Source: Clostridiales bacterium (GTDB taxonomy: Bacteria; Bacillota; Clostridia; Lachnospirales; Lachnospiraceae). Taken from it: a stretch of DNA of 44,091 bases. The notes below the pieces were generated by a model. That model did no database searches. It was not told the DNA's origin and worked only from the letters and a program-made list of their open reading frames with translations. The stretch spans positions 1 to 44,091 of the forward strand of contig JAAYPG010000133.1 of NCBI GenBank assembly GCA_012519905.1, read 5' to 3'. Numbering within the stretch: position 1 is the first letter of the stretch; each line of letters opens with the position of its first letter. The translations under genes were made by a program, and so were the position numbers. This document shows, one piece after another, positions 34,197-43,162 of the stretch.

Positions 34197-35426
34197 TTAT
34201 GGCTCTGATATCAAATTCAATAGTATCATAGGTGTATCATCATTAATCGTAATGTTTTTGGACAAATCCGTTTCTAAATCCAAATAATATGTACCGGCTG
34301 AATATCCCTGTAGATTAATATATGGCTTTAGGGTACTTCTTGTCACCGGTTCAATTTCACTAGATGGCCCTAGAATATTAACAATAATAGGCCCCTTTGT
34401 AATATACATCTCTTGAAGGCTACCGCCTTTATTCCTAAGTTCTATATCATTAGGCCAAATAGATATCTGCTTTGATTCTAGTTTTTCAATAATTACATTT
34501 ATAGAGGCTGTAGTATCTGTCCCAACCAAATAGACTCCTGTCTCTAACCACTCCTGTAACTCTAGAAACTCCTCTATATTAGCTGTTGCACCTGTAATAT
34601 CATATGACACTTCCAGATAATCAATACTTTCTAACTTGGAGTCATCTGCAGCTATTTCAATAGTTTTAGGCTGGAACTCAAGCCCCGTCATAATATATCC
34701 CTCTGCCGGTTGCCCGGTTGTAGTTATTCTAAGGGGTATTTCTTTTATCTTATATAGATCTATTCCCACCTCTATATTTGGAAAGCTAAAGGTTAATCTG
34801 CTTGAATCAATTACCTCGCCATCTTCATCAAGAGCAAAAGGTGTTAAGATTCTATTAATTCTTGATGTAGCCCCTTCTACATTTGCTTCTACAATTACCT
34901 GCTTGATTTTATCTACCCTGCTCTTGGGACCATCAACCTTAACAATTGTAGGAGAAGCTGATCTTGGACCAAGATAATAACCTTCGCCTACCTTACCCTT
35001 ATCTACAACACTTATTTTGAATTCTTTACTGGATAACTCCTCTATGCTAATTTTTAAATGCTGTACATCCCCTCTATCTATAATCTCAATTTCATCCTTA
35101 TATCTTCTGGGGGTAATCGTTATATTAACAGCATTAACATTTGATAGATTAGCAAGATCAGCCGTCACATCAAAGTCGGATTTTCTTAGACTTTCTATTA
35201 TAGATCTTCTTGCTGCAACCTTAAAGTCTACTGTTTCTCCTTCTATAATTTCGTAGCTCTGCTTAGAAGTATTAATTAGATCCTCATTCAAAATAGTAAC
35301 CGGCATATCAGAAAAAGTCTCATACATAACCGGATCATTTACATTAGTAATGACCAGCCACAACAAGGCTGCAAGAATTACGGAAAGAATTTTCAAACCT
35401 ATATTTCTAGTTAACTTTTCTTTCAT
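34197..35426 (-). CDS. cdaR: CdaA regulator CdaR (YbbR-domain protein)
   Basis: A 409-residue protein with one N-terminal transmembrane helix (about 8-27, IGLKILSVILAALLWLVI) and four YbbR repeats on the outside of the membrane, recognisable by repeated segments such as VYETFSDMPVTI, KVDGPKSRVDKI and IVNILGPSSEIE. CdaR binds and modulates the diadenylate cyclase CdaA. Its start overlaps the end of cdaA by 20 bp, implying coupled translation. glmM, the usual third gene of this operon, is not here; cdaR ends the run. Confidence 0.93.
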   Translation of the reverse strand: MKEKLTRNIGLKILSVILAALLWLVITNVNDPVMYETFSDMPVTILNEDLINTSKQSYEIIEGETVDFKVAARRSIIESLRKSDFDVTADLANLSNVNAVNITITPRRYKDEIEIIDRGDVQHLKISIEELSSKEFKISVVDKGKVGEGYYLGPRSASPTIVKVDGPKSRVDKIKQVIVEANVEGATSRINRILTPFALDEDGEVIDSSRLTFSFPNIEVGIDLYKIKEIPLRITTTGQPAEGYIMTGLEFQPKTIEIAADDSKLESIDYLEVSYDITGATANIEEFLELQEWLETGVYLVGTDTTASINVIIEKLESKQISIWPNDIELRNKGGSLQEMYITKGPIIVNILGPSSEIEPVTRSTLKPYINLQGYSAGTYYLDLETDLSKNITINDDTPMILLNLISEP

Positions 35427-36276
35427 TCTTAAGTCTTCCCCTCCAAAATTTCAACCTCTGCTTAGTGTCAATGTCTTTTTTCTGAGTGTCGATTAGCTTT
35501 GCTCTTAGATAGTCTCCGTCTATATTACGAATCAGCTTACCTTCTTTCGCTATGGATACCTTACCAGTCTCCTCAGAAACAATAATGGTAAGACAGTCTG
35601 TCATCTCACTTATGCCTATGCCCGCCCGATGCCTTGTCCCTAATTCCTTACTTAATTGTATATTGTCAGACAGGGGTAGATAGCAGGTAGCTGCAACTAT
35701 TCTATTACCTCTAATTATTACGGCACCGTCATGGAGCGGTGTGTTTTTTTCAAATATATTAATCAGTAGTTGGCTGCTTAATATACTATCAATATTTATT
35801 CCTGAACTTTCAAATTCATTTAACGGTATCTCTTCCTCTATAACCATTAAAGCTCCCGTTTTATTTTTAGCCATCTCAAAAGTGGCTCTGATTAATTCAT
35901 TTAATGTATGGTCTGAGAATCTCTCATCCTTGGGATCATCAAATATGAGGATCGAACGAACTATATTCTTCTTACCCAGCTGCTCCAAAGCCTTTCTTAG
36001 CTCAGGCTGGAATACAATTAAGATAGCTATAATACCAACATCTATTGTATTTGATATAATCCAAATCACAACATTTAATTGAAATACAACTCCAACAAAC
36101 CAGAACAGCATTATAACAGCCAGTCCCTTCACTAAGGTCCAAGCTCTTGTGTTCTTAATCCACTTGACTACATGATAAATAAGGAATGCAAGTATAATGA
36201 TTTCAATTATATCTGTAAAGACAATGTCTGGTATAGTTAATCGATAATCATTAATTATGTTCCTAATTGCTTCCAT
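35407..36276 (-). CDS. cdaA: Diadenylate cyclase CdaA
   Basis: A 289-residue membrane enzyme that makes cyclic di-AMP from two ATP. Three N-terminal transmembrane helices (about 20-38, 48-64, 66-88) are followed by the DAC domain. The catalytic motifs are visible: DGA at 183-185 (TPLHDGAVII) and RHR at 215-217 (GTRHRAGIG). The length is typical of CdaA/DacA. c-di-AMP controls potassium and osmolyte balance and wall homeostasis in Bacillota. The start follows GGGAGAG. It is preceded by two membrane-protein genes and overlaps cdaR. Confidence 0.97.
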   Translation of the reverse strand: MEAIRNIINDYRLTIPDIVFTDIIEIIILAFLIYHVVKWIKNTRAWTLVKGLAVIMLFWFVGVVFQLNVVIWIISNTIDVGIIAILIVFQPELRKALEQLGKKNIVRSILIFDDPKDERFSDHTLNELIRATFEMAKNKTGALMVIEEEIPLNEFESSGINIDSILSSQLLINIFEKNTPLHDGAVIIRGNRIVAATCYLPLSDNIQLSKELGTRHRAGIGISEMTDCLTIIVSEETGKVSIAKEGKLIRNIDGDYLRAKLIDTQKKDIDTKQRLKFWRGRLKNERKVN

Positions 36277-36306
36277 AGCTATCTCTCCCGCTGTTATTGT
36301 ATAAAC

Positions 36307-37299
36307 CTATTCATCATACCCATAATCCTCTGCCTCATCTACATCAGGATCACTAAACTCTCTTCTCTCAGTGCTCTTTACATTTATATGCTTTACATTG
36401 ACCTGGGGCACTGTAACAGTGACCTTTGGAACTGCTTTCACATAATAGTAATATACATCATCCTCAAACTGGGCATACTCCACTCCCGAATAATCTAAGG
36501 TTAGCTTAAAGAAATGAATAATATAGACCAGTGCAATAGATACTATAGTACCTAGAATCATACTTAAAATCTGCTTAGATTGATTTAATATCAAGTAACT
36601 GATTAAGAAGCCTAATATTCCTGTTAATCCTCCTGCCAGTATTGATATCTCAAATGCATAATCAAAGGACATTTTTCTTATAAAATATGTTACCATTATT
36701 GTCAATGAAAATATGACAACAGTCATAATCATTTGACGATTCCCTGTCAGACTGTCAATAACATGAGTATAAAGCTGAATAATATCCTCGATTGATATAT
36801 TAACCTGCATGGTTATTGCTGATTTAATAATCTGAAAGAGAAAATATATTATTACACCACAGCTTGTAGGAATCATAGCTACTGGTGTGGATATAAGTCC
36901 AAGTAAAATAGGTATTATATATGGTATCTTAAGAAGAAACAATATTGGTACTGCAAGCAGTACATATCCATACTTGGGTGTATATCTCGCAAATAGGAGA
37001 TATAGTATCATCAATATAACAATTATCATAACAGATAATATCGGAGATATAAAATACACATGAAGCACAGATATTACAGCTGCTAGTAGAACCATAACAG
37101 CCGATGGTGTAAAAGCACTTAGTAAAGAAATGCCAAGTATGATGGGCAAGGATTTAAGTCTTTCATCATAGCCAATCTCTTTATTTATAGCCTGAAATGC
37201 TATAAAAGCAAAAATAAACTTTACTACCGGTAGAAGATATGCATCATATCTTTGATAAAAGTTTTTTATTCTTTCCCTGAGTTCAAGTAATTGTAGCAT
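36307..37299 (-). CDS. Polytopic membrane protein, function unknown
   Basis: A 330-residue protein with about eight to nine hydrophobic segments between residues 25 and 265, then a soluble acidic tail (about 280-330) with YAQFEDDVYYYYVKAVPKV and a C-terminal stretch rich in Asp and Glu. I do not recognise a named family. The start at 37299 is chosen because GGAGG lies eight bases before it; the upstream TTG at 37314 overlaps that ribosome site. It lies 30 bp before cdaA and 18 bp after the next small membrane-protein gene, so it is probably part of the c-di-AMP operon. Confidence 0.8.
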   Translation of the reverse strand: MLQLLELRERIKNFYQRYDAYLLPVVKFIFAFIAFQAINKEIGYDERLKSLPIILGISLLSAFTPSAVMVLLAAVISVLHVYFISPILSVMIIVILMILYLLFARYTPKYGYVLLAVPILFLLKIPYIIPILLGLISTPVAMIPTSCGVIIYFLFQIIKSAITMQVNISIEDIIQLYTHVIDSLTGNRQMIMTVVIFSLTIMVTYFIRKMSFDYAFEISILAGGLTGILGFLISYLILNQSKQILSMILGTIVSIALVYIIHFFKLTLDYSGVEYAQFEDDVYYYYVKAVPKVTVTVPQVNVKHINVKSTERREFSDPDVDEAEDYGYDE

Positions 37300-37316
37300 C
37301 TTGCCTTCCTCCAAAC

Positions 37317-37718
37317 TTATGAATCATGGGATGATTCATTGTATACTTTTTCTAGACGCTTTAATAATCTAAAATATCTTGAAAGCTTCTTTCTGGAAGC
37401 ATCATATTTCATGGAATATAGTATCAGTGCTCCCAGTCCAAATACTGTGATTGTCATTATATAGAAACCCAGTACATAGGTTCCCAAGAGCTTATAATCC
37501 AATGTAACAGCATTTTTAATTAGATATTCCATCCTGTAAAATACAATTAGGGCTATAATTAATCCATAGCCTATGGTCGCTGTTATAATTGATTTGAGAA
37601 CCTGTAACCTTACATAATCTGCCTTATAATATTTGCTAAGATATATATCTTCCTTGCCGTCTTTTTTCTCATACACCGCAAGCTTTGTCATTAACCTTAT
37701 TTTTTTAAAATTTAACAT
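37317..37718 (-). CDS. Small membrane protein, function unknown
   Basis: A 133-residue protein. Residues 1-40 are basic and soluble, two transmembrane segments lie at about 43-63 and 79-101, and the C-terminal 30 residues are basic with a helical look (SRKKLSRYFRLLKRLEKVY). I do not recognise the family. The ATG at 37718 has GGAGG five bases upstream; TTG at 37730 is less likely. It precedes the larger membrane-protein gene and cdaA by short gaps and seems to start the operon. Confidence 0.78.
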   Translation of the reverse strand: MLNFKKIRLMTKLAVYEKKDGKEDIYLSKYYKADYVRLQVLKSIITATIGYGLIIALIVFYRMEYLIKNAVTLDYKLLGTYVLGFYIMTITVFGLGALILYSMKYDASRKKLSRYFRLLKRLEKVYNESSHDS

Positions 37719-37860
37719 TGTAGCCTCCAATGATATACCATTTATACATGGTTCGCGACTATTTCTTCTAATCTATTATTCTATCGTCAATAGTATATCA
37801 CAATCATTCTTGATTTTGTAGGTTTATTTTGTAATTTAACAATTTCATGATTGATTTAGA

Positions 37861-40170
37861 TCATCTCAGCATAATACGCGATCCGTTGAAGGGTATTGTC
37901 TCCTTCTTCGTAAAGGTTGCTCTAAAGTTAAACACCCCTGCATAACCTTTATTATCCCAAGCTCCTCCATAAGTCAACACATAGGACACATCTTTTTCCG
38001 CCAGGTTATACCAAGCATCACAATAATAACTTGAGGTTGATGCTCCATTCCCTATTTCACTAGGAAACATAATTAGAGGGTTGCTTTTATCAAAGCCCAT
38101 TCTCTTAACAATCATATTACTAGGGTCACCAAATTGCTTTGCAGACAGCTGTACTTTTTGTATTGGAAGTTTATAAGCAATCTTTACAGTTCTATTATCT
38201 GGATATGTGATATAAAGTTCTGAATTCTTAACATAAGCACCATCCAGTATAATCCATACATCACCCCAAAGATTCTCAATGCCGCGGTATTTAAAGGATG
38301 ATTGTCCACTGTCTGATGAAACTCCTCCCGACATACTAACAATTTCATTCGTTTCTCCGCTTATAGAAGGAATACAAGTTATACCCGTTTCTCCTTGTAT
38401 AATATCGACTGGTTCTCCAGTAAATTCAATCTCTAAAATACCATTTTTCAAGTCATTTATCTGACTTATTTTCCTTTGAAAATGCTCCGTATTAACATAT
38501 TCCTTCCAGCTGCCAAGTATAGAAACCGCATCACCTACATGAAATTTCTTAGTCATATTTGTTTTTGACACATATATCCGATTCGTATGCTTCTCTGATC
38601 TGACTGCATAATAGGATGTACTCTTATCCTTTAGTAAATATGGCATATTAACATTTACAGAAAAAATCGATTGCGAATCTATTACTGCTGTTTCTACTAA
38701 GTACAGCTTTTGCACTGTCATAATTGAAAGCAAATCACACTCCATGAACCCTTTAGTGTTCTTAATAAACTTTTGTAGCTTATTATAGGAGCATTTAATT
38801 AAAGGATGGGACTGACTCACACTAACTAGCTTATCCCCCTCAAGGCTTGAAAGATATACACCGATATAGATAAAATCGATTTCTCCTTCGGGGGTAACAA
38901 AGGAAGGATCCACCGAAAACCCAATTTCCTTGGTCGGGCTAATCCACAGATATTCATAGCCGTTGATCACTTCCCGCTTACAATAAAATTTAGGTATCTC
39001 AACCATAATATTTCCCACACTACCATCCAGTGAAAAACTATCTTCTCCGCTGTAGGTGATTTTCTTTCTACCATCCGACAGGACCTGAACAGCACAAACT
39101 TTGATATCTGACCATGGATATATATAGTCAAAGTCATTTTCATAAGGGGTGAGTGATGTTTCACCTTCTATGGCATTAAAATGTAGACCTGCCGCATCAC
39201 CAACTCGTTCACAGACAGGATTACTATCCGTTAATTTCCATCTCACTCCATAGGTACCAGTATACTTAGTATCAGTATTCTTATCCCAGGTTACTTGTAT
39301 CTCGCATTTAGTATTTGTTGAAATCAATAACATGTCTCCTACCTTTAAATTCAACGGCTCCAGCTCAGCAGGCCTTTTATGATTATTTGAGGTCTTAGTA
39401 AAATACCATTTGTCCTCATCCATATGAAGAATATTTCTCTTTTTAACAGAAGGTAATTTTACTATTCTTTGATAAGACGGTTCATAGTTTGTGGGGACTT
39501 TACCATATTCAATCTGCATCTGCTTGTCTAAGTTCTCAGCACCTTCTTCCTTGTAATTAGCATAATAAACCCTGGCAGCTATTGCATTTGAAGGTAGGTC
39601 AACCTTTGAAAAAGTCTTATCCTGAAGAACGTCCCCTTCTATTTTATATTTTCTTGAGGCCCCTATATCTGTGATAATTTCACCATCGGCTGTCATGAAC
39701 TGCCAAGTTGACCTGTTGTGAGATCTACCGCTAAGCACAAGACTTTTTCCCTGTCCCGTCAGTACCGGAAACCATTTCGTAGTTCTATAATCCTTAGATC
39801 CCGCAGAACGGATATCCCTTCTTCCATCAAGCAGATATCCATAGTCATATTCACCATCGTACAAATTCTTGTTCTGTATTGTAAATACGATATCTTTGGC
39901 ATCTCCATCAATTGGTCTTATAGTAAGTTTACTCACTGGCTTCTTGATCAATATACCAGAAGTATCTCCAGAAGTATCTGAAGTGTACAAGACTGTCGCA
40001 TTTTCTATTTCTTTAAGATTTTCATTAATTACTTTTATTCTATTCATCTCTATATTATCCTTCTTCTTTATATAACTTATCTTAGAAAAACACAAAATAA
40101 TTATGACGACAATCGAAACCTGTAAAGAATAGTTAATTAATTTATTATAATTTATACTTTGAAACTTCAT
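37861..40170 (-). CDS. Membrane-anchored protein resembling phage tail proteins with a C-type-lectin/FGE-like domain
   Basis: A 769-residue protein. One N-terminal helix (about 14-28) has no cleavage site, so the rest is probably outside the cell. After a coiled-coil-like stretch (35-58) comes a region ending QIEYGKVPTNYEPS (219-232), a pattern typical of phage tail/receptor-binding proteins. Residues 305-505 hold YGVRWKLTD, YPWSDIKVC, EIPKFYCKRE, YLWISPT and LYLVETAVIDSQS, as in clostridial phage structural proteins. The end holds KYRGIENLWGDVWI (627-640) and GGAWDNKGYAGVF (735-747) with NGSRIMLR, the C-type-lectin/FGE-sulfatase fold used in diversity-generating retroelement targets. The start at 40170 has GAGGGG at eight bases. 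Role unknown. Confidence 0.75.
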   Translation of the reverse strand: MKFQSINYNKLINYSLQVSIVVIIILCFSKISYIKKKDNIEMNRIKVINENLKEIENATVLYTSDTSGDTSGILIKKPVSKLTIRPIDGDAKDIVFTIQNKNLYDGEYDYGYLLDGRRDIRSAGSKDYRTTKWFPVLTGQGKSLVLSGRSHNRSTWQFMTADGEIITDIGASRKYKIEGDVLQDKTFSKVDLPSNAIAARVYYANYKEEGAENLDKQMQIEYGKVPTNYEPSYQRIVKLPSVKKRNILHMDEDKWYFTKTSNNHKRPAELEPLNLKVGDMLLISTNTKCEIQVTWDKNTDTKYTGTYGVRWKLTDSNPVCERVGDAAGLHFNAIEGETSLTPYENDFDYIYPWSDIKVCAVQVLSDGRKKITYSGEDSFSLDGSVGNIMVEIPKFYCKREVINGYEYLWISPTKEIGFSVDPSFVTPEGEIDFIYIGVYLSSLEGDKLVSVSQSHPLIKCSYNKLQKFIKNTKGFMECDLLSIMTVQKLYLVETAVIDSQSIFSVNVNMPYLLKDKSTSYYAVRSEKHTNRIYVSKTNMTKKFHVGDAVSILGSWKEYVNTEHFQRKISQINDLKNGILEIEFTGEPVDIIQGETGITCIPSISGETNEIVSMSGGVSSDSGQSSFKYRGIENLWGDVWIILDGAYVKNSELYITYPDNRTVKIAYKLPIQKVQLSAKQFGDPSNMIVKRMGFDKSNPLIMFPSEIGNGASTSSYYCDAWYNLAEKDVSYVLTYGGAWDNKGYAGVFNFRATFTKKETIPFNGSRIMLR

Positions 40171-40311
40171 ATTGCGAGCCCCTCTATTAACCACATTTTG
40201 GAATATTGTCTCAATATAATATTAGCATAGTCCGGGCTCTATTTCCATTATTTTCTAAAGATTGTTTTGCTTTTAGTTTTGCTTCCAAACAAACCCTTTA
40301 ACACTTTACTA

Positions 40312-40356
40312 AAAAAGACACCTCGTTCTGATATTTCTACCAATAACGAAGTGTCC
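40312..40356 (-). terminator. Terminator after the GH10 gene
   Basis: GACACCTCGTT (40317-40327) pairs with AACGAAGTGTC (40345-40355) with one bulge or G-T pair. On the minus strand it is followed by TTTTTT. It lies about 30 bp after the xylanase stop. Confidence 0.85.
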
Positions 40357-40384
40357 TTAACTTATTCTCGAATGCTTATCTACT

Positions 40385-41644
40385 CTATACAGTAATTTCT
40401 ATTATATCATCATTTGAATTTTTATTAAGAGTGAATTTTATCGTCTTTCCATGAACTGTGATTTCATATTCTCCTTTAAAGCCATCCAGAATAACATTAC
40501 CATATTCGTCTGTTCGTAATTCACCTTCTGTATTCCATTCTTCACGGATCAGACGCTTCAATTCATGATAAGCTGGTTTTGTCGTGTTATCTTTACGAAT
40601 AAATCCACTTGGAGCTCCAAGCCATGCACCATCTGCAAAATCCCATCCGGTGATAGCTTCTACCAAAGGATGTTCAAACAAGATACGGTACATTTCAGAC
40701 CATTCCCTCATCTGTCTTTCCTCACCTTCTGATGTTGAAGGCCATTCATCAACCTGATAGTCATTTAGATCCACTATATCTTTGGGCATAATATCACCTG
40801 ACACCAGCGTATTCTCTGTAAAATGAAGAGGAAGTCCGAATACTGAGAATCTCTCAAGAATATCCTCAAGTTTTTCACGTCCCATATATCCCTGGTGTTG
40901 ATGAGTCTGGATACCGATTGCAGAAATAGGCACACCTGCATTCAAACATCCATCGATTAGAATCCTATAACTTTCAGACAGGTTGAAGTCATTAATAAGA
41001 AGAGTCGCATCTGGGTTAGCGCTCTTTGCAGCATCAAATACTTCCTTAACAAGACGAACTCTGCCAAGATCCTTACATATACGAGTAATCGCATTATCAT
41101 ATCTATCATATACAGGCATAATCACTACCTCATTGATAACATCCCACATATCTACTACACCACGAAATGCTGTAACATCACGATGAATGCGATCTAATTG
41201 CTTTTGTAAAATAGTCGCGTTGTCATAATCCATCAGCCAGTCTGCACAAGCCGTATGCCAACATAATGGATGTCCTTTCACTTTTACATTATTTTTTTGT
41301 AACATTTTTGCAGCTCGCATTCTGCTGTCTGTAAGAATTTCACCTTCTTTAGGTTCAAATCCTCCCCAGTAAAACGGAATCGTTCCATAATTAAATACTT
41401 CTAACCACTTATCCACTCTATCTTCGAAAAAGCTTTTCTCTGGTATTTGCTTATTATGTATAACATCTTTTTTCTCCATATCAACTTCCGATGTAGCCGA
41501 AAGAGAATCAAATGCGCCACAACCAAACAAAAACTGATGGTTCACTAATTTTACTTGTACAGAAGTATTTGAAAGTATATTTCCTTCACTATCTTTAAAA
41601 CGTACTTTTCTCACTGCTTTTCTATGTGCTAATGAACTACTCAA
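40385..41644 (-). CDS. Glycoside hydrolase family 10 endo-xylanase, no signal peptide
   Basis: A 419-residue GH10 enzyme that cleaves beta-1,4-xylan or xylo-oligosaccharides. The (beta/alpha)8 barrel shows GHPLCWHTACADWL, the acid/base Glu in MWDVINEV (E172 from this start) and the nucleophile Glu in LHFTENTL (E277). There is no signal peptide or membrane segment, so it probably acts on imported xylo-oligosaccharides in the cytoplasm. N-terminal residues 10-45 form a small beta-like extension. A TTG start at 41644 has GGGAGGG six bases upstream; ATG at 41659 and TTG at 41677 are alternatives. It follows the nitroreductase gene by about 55 bp. Confidence 0.9.
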   Translation of the reverse strand: MSSSLAHRKAVRKVRFKDSEGNILSNTSVQVKLVNHQFLFGCGAFDSLSATSEVDMEKKDVIHNKQIPEKSFFEDRVDKWLEVFNYGTIPFYWGGFEPKEGEILTDSRMRAAKMLQKNNVKVKGHPLCWHTACADWLMDYDNATILQKQLDRIHRDVTAFRGVVDMWDVINEVVIMPVYDRYDNAITRICKDLGRVRLVKEVFDAAKSANPDATLLINDFNLSESYRILIDGCLNAGVPISAIGIQTHQHQGYMGREKLEDILERFSVFGLPLHFTENTLVSGDIMPKDIVDLNDYQVDEWPSTSEGEERQMREWSEMYRILFEHPLVEAITGWDFADGAWLGAPSGFIRKDNTTKPAYHELKRLIREEWNTEGELRTDEYGNVILDGFKGEYEITVHGKTIKFTLNKNSNDDIIEITV

Positions 41645-41699
41645 TGTAAACCCTCCCATATTTTTAGTATTAGTCAAAAGATTAAAAACCCCCTAAGGA

Positions 41700-42287
41700 T
41701 TATTTAATATAAGTTACTGTATTTCCTATTCTATCAAGGGGTGTTCTGACAGGTAAGCCATCTTGTGTATCAGCATAACCCAAAGCTAATGCTCCATATA
41801 CACGCTCATCTTCTTCCAGACCAAGTTCTTTCATAGCATCCAGGATTACGGGATTTTCATTTAACCATCTCAACTGATTAATCCACACGCTACCCAAATC
41901 TAGTGCATTGGCCATAAGCATCATATTCTCAATCGCACAGGCACAGTCCGCAATATTATTCCCATATCCTTTCTTATTAGCAGTAACAATAAGAACTGGA
42001 CAACTATAGTGAAATACATAATTGCCTTTCTTTGATGCATTTATAGAATTTACCAGCGATTTGTATGTATTCTCCTGAATCTCCATCTTGGCAAATTCTT
42101 CTCTGGCTAGATCAGCTAGCTTATCCAGTACCTGCTTTCTCTGAATTACAATAAAATGAGTGCTTTGAGAATTCCCTCCACTTGGAGCATATCTTCCTGC
42201 TTCAATCACCTGATGAATCATTTCCTCAGGAACCATTTCATCTTTGAACTTTCGAGTGCTTCTTCTACTTTTAATAAAATCCAGCAT
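41700..42287 (-). CDS. Nitroreductase family protein
   Basis: A 195-residue FMN-dependent oxidoreductase of the nitroreductase fold. It opens MLDFIKSRRSTRKFKDEMV, with the SRRSTRKF FMN-phosphate-binding motif, then AGRYAPSGGNSQSTHFIVI, and later ENMMLMANALDLGSVWINQL and ALGYADTQDGLPVRTPLD. The substrate is unknown. The start at 42287 has GAGG nine bases upstream and lies 5 bp after the SDR stop; farther starts (42323) would overlap the SDR gene. It sits in a probable three-gene operon with the SDR and GH10 genes. Confidence 0.9.
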   Translation of the reverse strand: MLDFIKSRRSTRKFKDEMVPEEMIHQVIEAGRYAPSGGNSQSTHFIVIQRKQVLDKLADLAREEFAKMEIQENTYKSLVNSINASKKGNYVFHYSCPVLIVTANKKGYGNNIADCACAIENMMLMANALDLGSVWINQLRWLNENPVILDAMKELGLEEDERVYGALALGYADTQDGLPVRTPLDRIGNTVTYIK

Positions 42288-42291
42288 ACTT

Positions 42292-42999
42292 TTATCCCTC
42301 ATACTTCCATCCATGCTCGCCATGGTAAATCATCTGCTTTGTCATACCACCATCTATACAAATATTCTCACCAGTAATAAATCCCGCCTTATCAGAACAG
42401 AGAAAAAGAACCATATTAGCAATATCCATTGTCTTTCCTACTCTTCCTACTAGATGCTGATCAGCATCTGGCCCTTCATAGACAGCACCTTCGGTTTCAA
42501 TCCAACCTGGAGAAATAGAGTTAACCCTAACCTTTCCGGCTAAACTTACTGCAAGCGCGTGAGTAAGAGCAGCGATTCCGCCTTTTGCTGCTGAATAACT
42601 TTCGGTATAAGGCTGGCTCATTCTGTCTCTTGATGAAGACATATTAATTATACAGGCACCATCTGCAAAATGCTCCTGAAATAATTTCGAGAGATAAAAT
42701 GGTGCTGTCACGCCTACTGCCATGGCATACTCAAATTCTTCATATGAGCATTCATCTATACCACGCATGATAGGCAATGCATTATTGATTAAGTAATCAA
42801 CGTGACCATGTTTTTCAATCACATATCTTGCAAAAGCTTCCACTATTTCCTTTCTACCGATATCTCCTACATAATGGTCTCCATCAGCGATATCAATTAC
42901 TTCCACAATAGCGCCCTCTGCTTCAAAGGCTTCTTTTATAGTCTTTCCTATACCACGTGCTCCGCCTGTAACGACTACCACCTTATCTTTAAACTGCAT
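42292..42999 (-). CDS. Short-chain dehydrogenase/reductase
   Basis: A 235-residue SDR oxidoreductase. The NAD(P) site TGGARGIGK is at 11-19, NNA at 72-74, and the catalytic Ser-Tyr-Lys is present as NMSSSRD (121-123) and Y135-SAAK with Lys139. An acidic residue follows beta-2 (EVIDIAD), favouring NAD(H). The substrate cannot be told; the link with a xylanase gene suggests sugar or sugar-alcohol metabolism but does not prove it. The start has GGGAGG upstream. First gene of the unit. Confidence 0.92.
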   Translation of the reverse strand: MQFKDKVVVVTGGARGIGKTIKEAFEAEGAIVEVIDIADGDHYVGDIGRKEIVEAFARYVIEKHGHVDYLINNALPIMRGIDECSYEEFEYAMAVGVTAPFYLSKLFQEHFADGACIINMSSSRDRMSQPYTESYSAAKGGIAALTHALAVSLAGKVRVNSISPGWIETEGAVYEGPDADQHLVGRVGKTMDIANMVLFLCSDKAGFITGENICIDGGMTKQMIYHGEHGWKYEG

Positions 43000-43036
43000 A
43001 ATCCACCCTCCCCTCTTTGTTAGTATACAGAAAACC

Positions 43037-43126
43037 TTATTTAGTGTCCATAGTTATAACATCATTAGCCAAACTTAGTGTTGAGCCGTCATTAACATGA
43101 TATACTTTTAATCCATTACTTTTCAT
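43037..43126 (-). CDS. Possible 29-residue ORF, coding status uncertain
   Basis: An ATG at 43126 with GGAAGG just upstream opens a 29-residue frame (MKSNGLKVYHVNDGSTLSLA and nine more residues) before TAA. The codon use is ordinary. It may be a small peptide or the leftover N-terminus of a longer gene. It lies between the SDR gene and the 93-residue ORF on the same strand. Confidence 0.3.
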   Translation of the reverse strand: MKSNGLKVYHVNDGSTLSLANDVITMDTK

Positions 43127-43162
43127 ATACCTTCCTCGCTTTCGTGTATAATTCAGTCAACC

